The translations under genes were made by a program, and so were the position numbers. Positions 1 to 5,193 of a stretch of 5,193 nt of DNA are shown one piece after another (within the stretch, counting starts at the first letter, position 1; the number at the start of each line of letters is the position of its first letter). Location of the stretch: the NCBI GenBank assembly GCA_007131555.1, contig SLQH01000126.1, positions 1-5,193 of the forward strand. The letters are read 5' to 3'. Below the pieces are notes generated by a model. The model was not told the DNA's origin. It ran no database searches and saw nothing but the letters and a program-made list of their open reading frames with translations. Origin of the DNA: Planctomycetota bacterium (GTDB lineage Bacteria > Planctomycetota > UBA11346).

Positions 1-321
1 CTCGCCGGCCTGCCGATCCCGTCCTCGGTCAGCTCCCAATCCCTGGCCCCAGCCCTCACAGAACCGGCCGCCACCCATCGCCAGGACCTGCTGCTGGCCT
101 ATCGTGACTGCCAACGTGCCGTCAGCGACGGTCGCTACAAACTCATCCGCTATCTGGTGGACGACCAGCAGCGCGAACAATTGTTCGACCTCACTGCCGA
201 CCCCTGGGAGATGCACGACCTGATCGACGACCCGGCCCATGCCCAGACCCGTCAGACCTACGCCCAACGACTGGACGCCCTGCGCCGTCAGCATGAGCCC
301 GGATTGACCGAGCAGGCTTAA
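1..321 (+). CDS. Sulfatase, C-terminal fragment (5' end outside window)
   Basis: Frame 1 is open from the window edge to TAA at 319-321, giving 106 codons. The translation has the usual C-terminal region of type I (formylglycine-dependent) sulfatases. It begins LAGLPIPSSV..SQSL (the family's 'aGlp.P..v.G.SL' stretch), continues with YRDCQRAVSDGRYKLIRY, and ends with EQLFDLTADPWEMHDLIDD, matching the 'lyDL..DP.E..NL' signature. Known for the family: these enzymes hydrolyse sulfate esters on glycans or other substrates, often outside the cytoplasm. The catalytic C/S-x-P-S-R motif, metal ligands and any signal peptide would lie upstream and cannot be checked, so substrate and activity are unknown. 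The gene is followed by a non-coding spacer, and no strong terminator is seen. Family assignment is confident; subfamily is not assignable. Confidence 0.88.
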   Translation, partial: LAGLPIPSSVSSQSLAPALTEPAATHRQDLLLAYRDCQRAVSDGRYKLIRYLVDDQQREQLFDLTADPWEMHDLIDDPAHAQTRQTYAQRLDALRRQHEPGLTEQA

Positions 322-388
322 TCCTAGAAGCGGCAGTTAGGCTATGGACTGTGGGCATTAGAGGTGCTCCTCAAGCGGATATACGCAG

Positions 389-410
389 CCAGAACCGGCT
401 CACCTTCTGG
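389..410. repeat. Bulged inverted repeat, possible hairpin or operator
   Basis: CCAGAA (389-394) pairs perfectly with TTCTGG (405-410). Inside, GG (397-398) pairs with CC (403-404) around a CTCA loop, leaving a two-base CC bulge, so a transcript could form an 8-bp bulged stem. No T-run follows (ATGAAAACCC comes next), so it does not fit an intrinsic terminator well. It could be a weak terminator for the sulfatase transcript, a protein-binding palindrome ahead of the next gene, or chance. Confidence 0.3.
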
Positions 411-509
411 ATGAAAACCCGCATCTGTCTATATCTTCTTGTCCAGCAAGCCGACAGCCGGATTTATGCTGAAACAAACCTACCTCGCCCAAGGATCAGT
501 GAGCAGCGA

Positions 510-537
510 TTGCACGAAAGGCACTGAGTCTTATACT
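510..537 (+). promoter_or_regulatory. Putative sigma70-like promoter
   Basis: TTGCAC (510-515) and TATACT (532-537) are separated by 16 bases. Each differs from the TTGACA/TATAAT consensus at two and one positions respectively. The pair stands in a locally AT-richer patch directly ahead of the pseudokinase-FapA gene. Predicted transcription would begin near 543-545, which almost coincides with ATG 541. Either the message is nearly leaderless, or translation starts slightly downstream, or the match is fortuitous. Confidence 0.35.
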
Positions 538-540
538 GAC

Positions 541-3156
541 ATGGTGCTGCAGTCCCCCTCCACCGGCCACCGTTATCAGAGCGTCAGCGGCGACGAGAGC
601 GCTTCTCATTACCATTGCTGCCCTGGGCAGCGTAGTGGTTCACAATTACCGCTGACCATCACCTTTGTGCCCGTGGCCCAGAGCCGGGCTGAAGACCTGA
701 TCACAGGTCTGGCCCCCCTGCACGCCGTGCAGCACGAACTGCTCGGCACCGTGGTGGATGCCGGTCCCTGCGACGACGGCGCTTTCATCGTCCACCGCGA
801 TCCACCGGGCATTGATCTGGGCCAGGCCTTGCGGGCCAAGCGCATCCGTACCGCCCCGCTGCTGGCCCTGTCCCTGATCGAAGACGCCTGTACCGTCTTG
901 GGACATCTGGCAGAACACGACCTGTGTCACGGCGACCTGCGGTTGACCAGCCTGCGCCTGACACCGCACAAGCGGATCGGCATCTGCGCTCCGATGGGGC
1001 CGGTCCTCAACAGCATCTGCCCAGCAGCCCAACGGGGCCTGGAATGCATCGTCGATGCGGCTCCGGAACTGTTGTCGACACCTCCCGACAAGGCGACGAT
1101 CGGCAGCGATGTGTATGCCTTGGGCGTCTGCCTGTTTCGTATGCTCAGCGCCGAACCGCTCTATGCCGCCGAGAGCCCCCAACAAGCCCTGGAGGCGGTG
1201 GTCGCCGGGCGTCATGATGCCCAACGCCGCCTGGGCGACTGTCCAAGCAACATCCGTGATCTGCTGTTGTGCTGCCTGGCCCCTGATCCGGTCCAACGCT
1301 ATCCAGATCTGGAGGCCCTGGGCGCCGATCTGGCCGCAGTGCGCACCGGCAAGACCGGAGATCACGCCAAACGCATCAGCGACCGCCTGCCGACAGCCAA
1401 GGCCCCCCAGGAACGCCGTTTGGCCTCACGCTCCGACATCTTCAACGTCAGTGACATTGAACAGCATGTCGCCACCCAACAGCAGGCCTCTGCCCCAGCC
1501 GCCACCGCTTCATCGCAAGCCAAGGAAAAGATCCTGCGCGACATCAAGGTGGCCCGTGACAAGATGAGCGCATGGATCATCATGGGAGCCAAGGCGGCCT
1601 TCCCCAGGGCGATACTGGAAGCCCTGCTGCATGAGGCGGGGATCGTTCACGGTCATAACGACAGTGGCCTCGCTGATGCGACCAGACCGGCCGATCATCC
1701 CCGCAAGATCATTCTCGCTGAGGGCACTCCGCCCCGCCCCGGCGTGCCTGGCACCACGGTTCTGGGAGCCGCCATTGAAGGACTGGCCAAGACCGTGCAG
1801 ATCACCATCAGCGATGACGCCATGCTGGTCGAGGCCTTCACCCCACCGGGCGAACCGATTGCCCGCCATCTGCTGACCAGCGCCCTCAACGAGGCCGAGG
1901 TCAGCAGCGGCCTGGATCACAGCGCCATCGATCGCCTCTGCGAACAAGGCAGCGACATCGGCTATACGGTGGTAGCCCGCGGCGTGGAGGCCCGTTCCGG
2001 CAGCCCGGGACGATTCGAGATGTTGATTGAAGAGGCTGACGACGGGGTCTTCACAGTCGTTGCCAGCGGCGATCGCCTCGGCCGTTGGATTGCCGAAGGG
2101 CCCAGCTTTCCCGGCCTGGATGTCCATGGCCGGGAAATCCCACCGCCCCAGACGGACAGTCGCGATCCTGGTGAATACGCGGGAGAAGGCACCCGCTTGG
2201 TCCGCCTCGCCGATGGCCTCTACCTGCTTGCCGAGGTCGCCGGGGCAGTGCAGATCATGGCCGATGGAGCCCTGCGGGTATTGCCCCAACAGATCATCGA
2301 ACGATCCATCACCAGCGATGAAGGAGCCCTGGAGACTGACGAACTGCTGCTCATCCATGGCTCGGTGGGCGACGGAGCGATCATCAAGGCCAGCGCCGAC
2401 TGCACCATCATCGGCGATGTCGGCAACGCCTGCTTGGAGGTCGGGGGCCGCCTGCTGGTGACCGGCACCATCAGATCCGGCGATGCCGCAATCACCGTCG
2501 CCGGAACGGTCCAGGCGGCATCAATCACCAATCGCCAGGTGATCTGTGGAGGCCTCGACGTCACCGGCCTGCTTGATCGCGGGCGCATCGTCTCCATCGG
2601 AGATGTACGCGTCGGCACCGTACGCGGCGCCGAGATCGTCGCCGCCGGCAGCATCCAGGTTGAGACCGCCGGCGGCGACCGTCAACCAACCCTGCTGTGG
2701 GCCGGTCACCACGCACCCAATGCCGCTCAACGCGACATCGCCCACCTGGACGAACAACGCATCCGCACTGAGCGCCGCCGCCTGTCGGCTGAGAAGCGTC
2801 GCTCTCAGGGCGAAATGCAACGGCAGCGCCTGCGCGTCGATATGTACGCCGTCTCCGGCTACGTCCGCGAAGACGTCAAGATCGACATGGAACGGCGCCT
2901 GCAATGGCTCAACCGCCGCTCAAGCGACCTTGAGCGCGACATGGAGCACTCGCGTCAGATCCTGTTGGCCAAGCGTGGCGATGTCACCAGTCTGGAGATG
3001 GAAAGCGAAGACGACAACGCCACCATCACCGTCACGGTCCGGGCCCATGCCGCCACCACCATGCAGGTTGCCGCCTTTGCCCCCACCGCACTCGACCGCG
3101 ATCACGACGGCCTGTGCTATCGTCGTGGCATCATTGAGGAGGCCTCGCCACCGTGA
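541..3156 (+). CDS. Predicted pseudokinase fused to FapA-like (DUF342) domain
   Basis: About 871 aa if started at ATG 541. The frame is open from TTG 439, with another ATG at 466; none has a clear Shine-Dalgarno. I prefer 541 because kinase-like sequence begins at about residue 8 and the upstream bases look non-coding. Residues ~10-270 form a protein-kinase fold: hinge-like FIVHRDPPG near 82, HGDLRLTS at 130-137 for HRDLKPSN, AAPE at 173-176, SDVYALGV with D190, and DPVQRY with R253. No glycine loop or VAIK lysine is evident, DFG is replaced by APM (150-152) and the catalytic-loop Asn by Ser, so phosphotransfer is unlikely. An Ala/Gln-rich linker follows (~275-330). Residues ~331-871 resemble FapA/DUF342: EAGIVHGHND, IILAEGTPPRPGVPG, PGLDVHGREIP, a Gly/Val/Ile-rich beta-helix (~562-711), a charged coiled coil (~730-814) and a beta-rich C-terminus. 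No signal peptide or membrane segment is seen, so it is probably cytoplasmic. In Vibrio, FapA has been linked to flagellar assembly; the role here is unknown. Likely co-transcribed with the glycosylase gene. Confidence 0.8.
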   Translation: MVLQSPSTGHRYQSVSGDESASHYHCCPGQRSGSQLPLTITFVPVAQSRAEDLITGLAPLHAVQHELLGTVVDAGPCDDGAFIVHRDPPGIDLGQALRAKRIRTAPLLALSLIEDACTVLGHLAEHDLCHGDLRLTSLRLTPHKRIGICAPMGPVLNSICPAAQRGLECIVDAAPELLSTPPDKATIGSDVYALGVCLFRMLSAEPLYAAESPQQALEAVVAGRHDAQRRLGDCPSNIRDLLLCCLAPDPVQRYPDLEALGADLAAVRTGKTGDHAKRISDRLPTAKAPQERRLASRSDIFNVSDIEQHVATQQQASAPAATASSQAKEKILRDIKVARDKMSAWIIMGAKAAFPRAILEALLHEAGIVHGHNDSGLADATRPADHPRKIILAEGTPPRPGVPGTTVLGAAIEGLAKTVQITISDDAMLVEAFTPPGEPIARHLLTSALNEAEVSSGLDHSAIDRLCEQGSDIGYTVVARGVEARSGSPGRFEMLIEEADDGVFTVVASGDRLGRWIAEGPSFPGLDVHGREIPPPQTDSRDPGEYAGEGTRLVRLADGLYLLAEVAGAVQIMADGALRVLPQQIIERSITSDEGALETDELLLIHGSVGDGAIIKASADCTIIGDVGNACLEVGGRLLVTGTIRSGDAAITVAGTVQAASITNRQVICGGLDVTGLLDRGRIVSIGDVRVGTVRGAEIVAAGSIQVETAGGDRQPTLLWAGHHAPNAAQRDIAHLDEQRIRTERRRLSAEKRRSQGEMQRQRLRVDMYAVSGYVREDVKIDMERRLQWLNRRSSDLERDMEHSRQILLAKRGDVTSLEMESEDDNATITVTVRAHAATTMQVAAFAPTALDRDHDGLCYRRGIIEEASPP

Positions 3157-3158
3157 GG
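3155..3158 (+). promoter_or_regulatory. Weak ribosome binding site for the glycosylase
   Basis: GAGG lies five bases before ATG 3164 and overlaps the stop codon of the upstream gene (TGA 3154-3156). A stronger GAGGAGG at 3136-3142 lies inside that gene's last codons, 21 bases before the ATG, which is too far for ordinary use. It has no usable nearby start: GTG 3153 is closed by TGA after four codons, and the in-frame TTG 3134 would overlap the purine run itself. The arrangement suggests coupled translation or re-initiation. Confidence 0.35.
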
Positions 3159-3163
3159 CGACC

Positions 3164-3766
3164 ATGACCCCGGTCCCCGACCTGAGTCGCCCGGCCCCTG
3201 AGGTGGCCCCCCTCCTGATCGGCTGCCGCCTGGCCGCCGGTCGGGTGATCGGCCGCATCACCGAGGTCGAGGCCTACCACGGCGAGGACGACCGCGCCTG
3301 TCATGCCCATCGTGGCCGCACTCCACGCAGCGCCGGACTGTACGCCGCCCCGGGCACCCTCTACGTCTATCTCTGCTACGGCATGCATCACCTGCTCAAC
3401 CTGGTCTGTGATGAGCCGTCGATCCCCAGCGCCGTGCTGATCCGGGGCCTGATCATCACCCACGGCCTCGATGAGGCGCGCCGCCGCCGAGGCCAGCCCA
3501 AGGCTGCCGCCGCCCGCCTGACCAACGGCCCCGGCAAGGTCGCCCAGGCCCTGGGGCTGGACAAGACGGCCCACGCCACCCGCCTGGGCCAGCGCGGCTG
3601 CCCCCTGCGCCTGCTGCCCGGCGATGGCCCCAGCCCCCGACTGCTGTGCGGCCCCCGGATCGGCGTCGACTACGCCGGACCCCACTGGGCCACCATGCCC
3701 TGGCGCTGGTGGGAGGAGGGCTATGCCGCAGTGCGCGAAGCTGGCGCTCGCCAAACCACAGCCTGA
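3164..3766 (+). CDS. 3-methyladenine DNA glycosylase (AAG/MPG family)
   Basis: This 200-aa protein has the typical length for bacterial members of the alkyladenine DNA glycosylase family, which excise N3-methyladenine, hypoxanthine and related damaged purines to start base excision repair. Motifs appear in order: APLLIGCRL (15-23); RITEVEAYHGEDDRACHAHRG (31-51), with E36 at the position of the human general base E125, Y38 for Y127 and H47 for H136; GLYAAPGTLYVYLCYGMHHLLN (58-79), with Y69 for Y159, intercalating Y72 for Y162 and N79 for N169; AVLIRGL (90-96); NGPGKVAQALGL (121-132); and GPRIGVDYAG (163-172). All key active-site residues are present, so it should be active. The start is ATG 3164, seven bases after the preceding stop. 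The frame is open far upstream, but that part overlaps the previous gene and shows no family similarity. Probably second gene of an operon; the link to the pseudokinase-FapA protein may be only transcriptional. Confidence 0.95.
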   Translation: MTPVPDLSRPAPEVAPLLIGCRLAAGRVIGRITEVEAYHGEDDRACHAHRGRTPRSAGLYAAPGTLYVYLCYGMHHLLNLVCDEPSIPSAVLIRGLIITHGLDEARRRRGQPKAAAARLTNGPGKVAQALGLDKTAHATRLGQRGCPLRLLPGDGPSPRLLCGPRIGVDYAGPHWATMPWRWWEEGYAAVREAGARQTTA

Positions 3767-3768
3767 CC

Positions 3769-3783
3769 CGGTCAATGTGACCG
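3769..3783. terminator. Short hairpin between convergent genes, weak terminator candidate
   Basis: CGGTCA (3769-3774) and TGACCG (3778-3783) form a perfect 6-bp stem around an ATG loop, three bases after the glycosylase stop and within the 49-bp space between convergent genes. The location suits a terminator, perhaps bidirectional. On the plus strand it is followed by ATATAAAATCC rather than a T-tract, and on the minus strand the T-rich stretch comes before the stem, so it is not a canonical intrinsic terminator. Nothing else is recognisable in this spacer. Confidence 0.35.
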
Positions 3784-3815
3784 ATATAAAATCCTGACGA
3801 CCCGTAACGGCGCTC

Positions 3816-5193
3816 TCACCATCGCACGCCCAGCCGTTCCAACAGCATCTGGTGTCCGGCCAGGCGCTGCTGGAAGCCGTCGGGGTGCCGATGTCCGGCC
3901 GCCGACCACAGGGCCTCGGCGATGGCGCAGGCGCGGGGGAAGGCCATGTGATCAAGACGGTCCCGGGTGGGAATGTACTCTGTCCATAGTTGACATTGGC
4001 CACCCAACACCCGGGCTGCGGCTGGCGTGCCACGCAGGGCGGCCGGCAGAGGCTCCCAGGCGACGCAGTCCGCCAGGGTGAGAGCCGTGCCGGGGGCGAC
4101 GGGGTCGCCCTCCAGGCGCTCATCCACGGCCTGGGCGTAGTCGAGGTAGGTCGGGCGCACCGGCGCCATCACCACGTCGAAGCCCGCCTGCGCCGCCGCC
4201 ACACCGTGGCGTTCATCCCGCCAAGCCATCACCGTGCTGCCAGCCGGCAGGGCGACGCCAGAGCGCTCGTGGATCTCGTCCCAGCCAACCAGACGCCGAC
4301 CGCGGGCCGTCAGCCAGGCGGCGCAGTGGCTGGTCCACAGATGCTGGAGGTCGGCCACCCCGCCGCCGTGCTGTCGGGCCACGGCCTGGGCCGCCGGGCT
4401 GGCCTGCCATTCATCAAGCGGCACCTCGTCACCGCCCAGATGGATCCAGGCCGATGGGAACAGGTCCAGGACCTCATGCAACACCTCCTCGACGAATGAG
4501 AAGGTGGCCGGCTCACAGTTGAGGATCTGGGTCGAGACACCCCAGGTCTGACGGACCGCAGGCGGGTACTGACCATTGCCCAGGTCTGGATAGGCGGCGA
4601 TGGCCGCCTGCATGTGACCGGGCAGATCCACCTCCGGCACCACGGTGATGCCCAGACGGGCGGCATGGGCGACGACCCGGCGGATGTCGTCGCTGGAATA
4701 ACTGCCGCCGTAGGGCCGGCCGTCATACCCGGCGACGGTGTGGTGATAGTGTCCGACCTTGGTCTGGGCGCGCCAGGCGCCAACGGTGGTCAAGCGCGGC
4801 CGTGACGGCACCGGCAGGCGCCAACCCTGGTCGTCGGTGAGATGCCAATGGAATATATTGAAACGGTGCAGGGCCATGAGATCAAGCAGACGGCAGACCT
4901 CGCCAGGACCGAAGAAATGCCGGGCCACATCAAGCATCAGGCCCCGCCAGGAGAAGCGTGGCTGATCGTTGATCATCAGGGCTGGCAGATCAGCGCCGTA
5001 GACGGCCAGCAGCTGGCGCAGGACCTGGACCCCATGACGCAGGCCACGCTGGTCGCGGGCCACGATCCGGGCGACGTCCTCCGACAACAACAGTTCGTAG
5101 CCCTCTGGGCCGAGGTCATGACGGGTGTCGTCCTCGACCAAGGCGACAGCCTCACAACCCCCCGGCTGGCCATCACCTCCATGTCCCGCCAAC
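3816..5193 (-). CDS. Beta-N-acetylhexosaminidase, GH20 family (N-terminus outside window)
   Basis: The last 458 codons of a minus-strand gene, ending TGA at 3818-3816. Residue 1 here is the codon at 5192-5190, which is probably internal. GH20 enzymes remove terminal non-reducing beta-linked GlcNAc/GalNAc (EC 3.2.1.52) by substrate-assisted catalysis. Residues ~28-62 (GPEGYELLL..RGLRHGVQVLRQLL) are the end of the GH20b domain that precedes the barrel. The catalytic barrel follows: FSWRGLMLDVARHFF (80-94), NIFHWHLTDDQGWRLPVP (112-129), ITVVPEVDLPGHMQA (182-196), HLGGDEVP (251-258) with the catalytic Asp-Glu pair D255-E256, LVGWDEI (301-307), VMAWR (321-325), and VLGGQCQLWTEYI (395-407) with the substrate-pocket Trp and Tyr. 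All motifs are intact, so it is predicted active. The true start, most of GH20b and any signal peptide lie upstream, so localisation is unknown. Convergent with the glycosylase gene, hence a separate transcription unit. Confidence 0.95.
   Translation of the reverse strand, partial: LAGHGGDGQPGGCEAVALVEDDTRHDLGPEGYELLLSEDVARIVARDQRGLRHGVQVLRQLLAVYGADLPALMINDQPRFSWRGLMLDVARHFFGPGEVCRLLDLMALHRFNIFHWHLTDDQGWRLPVPSRPRLTTVGAWRAQTKVGHYHHTVAGYDGRPYGGSYSSDDIRRVVAHAARLGITVVPEVDLPGHMQAAIAAYPDLGNGQYPPAVRQTWGVSTQILNCEPATFSFVEEVLHEVLDLFPSAWIHLGGDEVPLDEWQASPAAQAVARQHGGGVADLQHLWTSHCAAWLTARGRRLVGWDEIHERSGVALPAGSTVMAWRDERHGVAAAQAGFDVVMAPVRPTYLDYAQAVDERLEGDPVAPGTALTLADCVAWEPLPAALRGTPAAARVLGGQCQLWTEYIPTRDRLDHMAFPRACAIAEALWSAAGHRHPDGFQQRLAGHQMLLERLGVRW

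Larger units (their letters stand above)
322..540. other. Intergenic spacer / 5' region of the large gene
   Basis: This stretch between the sulfatase stop and the preferred start of the next gene is visibly poorer in GC than its flanks; bases 466-540 are near 50%. It has no recognisable gene. The frame of the downstream gene stays open back to TTG 439, but the encoded residues are Ser/Thr/Lys-rich, resemble no domain, and no Shine-Dalgarno precedes TTG 439 or ATG 466. It holds one bulged inverted repeat (389-410) and one promoter-like hexamer pair (510-537). Confidence 0.55.

Noticed and set aside
361..372. GAGG-TGCT-CCTC mini-hairpin after the sulfatase gene
   Set aside because: Only four base pairs and no following T-run; too weak to call a terminator.
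430..435. TATATC as a possible -10 element before TTG 439
   Set aside because: No acceptable -35 hexamer at a 16-18 base spacing.
646..1365. Minus-strand open frame (239 codons) opposite the pseudokinase
   Set aside because: Antisense shadow: Gln/Gly/Ala-rich translation without motifs, while the sense frame has kinase-fold motifs.
1510..2358. Long minus-strand open frame (282 codons) opposite the FapA module
   Set aside because: It mirrors a well-supported plus-strand gene, shows no recognisable domain, and is expected from the codon bias of a GC-rich gene.
2546..3163. Upstream extension of the glycosylase frame by about 206 codons
   Set aside because: The extra part overlaps the FapA module in another frame, is Pro/Ser/Ala-rich without domain features, and the family normally starts close to ATG 3164.
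3131..4123. Minus-strand open frame (330 codons) spanning the glycosylase and the end of the GH20 gene
   Set aside because: It overlaps two confidently identified genes and the spacer between them, with low-complexity Ala/Gly/Gln sequence.
3990..4499. Plus-strand open frame (169 codons) opposite the GH20 gene
   Set aside because: Antisense to the conserved GH20 catalytic motifs; no family resemblance.

Overview
The window is GC-rich, mostly around 60-65% by eye. It holds four protein-coding genes: a sulfatase tail (+), a large two-module protein (+), a 3-methyladenine DNA glycosylase (+) and a GH20 beta-hexosaminidase (-). The first and last run off the window edges. A sulfatase and a GH20 exo-glycosidase close together, a kinase-fold protein fused to another module, high GC and no clear Shine-Dalgarno before the large gene together suggest a polysaccharide-degrading bacterium of the Planctomycetes (perhaps Phycisphaerae) or a related PVC lineage. 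This placement is inference from gene content only; there is no rRNA or marker gene.

Layout. Bases 1-321 are the last 106 codons of a type I sulfatase. Bases 322-540 are a lower-GC spacer with a bulged inverted repeat (389-410) and a sigma70-like hexamer pair (510-537). Bases 541-3156 (open frame from TTG 439) encode a protein of about 871 aa. Its N-terminal third is a protein-kinase fold with its key catalytic residues lost, a predicted pseudokinase. Its C-terminal two thirds resemble FapA/DUF342, with a barrel-sandwich region, a beta-helix and a coiled coil. Seven bases later comes an apparently intact alkyladenine/3-methyladenine DNA glycosylase (3164-3766). A 49-bp convergent spacer with a short perfect hairpin separates it from the minus-strand GH20 gene (3816-5193), whose N-terminus lies beyond the window.

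How they fit. The sulfatase and the hexosaminidase could both act on sulfated, N-acetylhexosamine-containing glycans, but they are on opposite strands with two unrelated genes between them, so joint action is speculative. The pseudokinase-FapA gene and the glycosylase gene are probably co-transcribed because of the 7-bp gap; no functional link is evident. The most unusual item is the pseudokinase-FapA fusion. I see no mobile element, CRISPR array, tRNA or rRNA.
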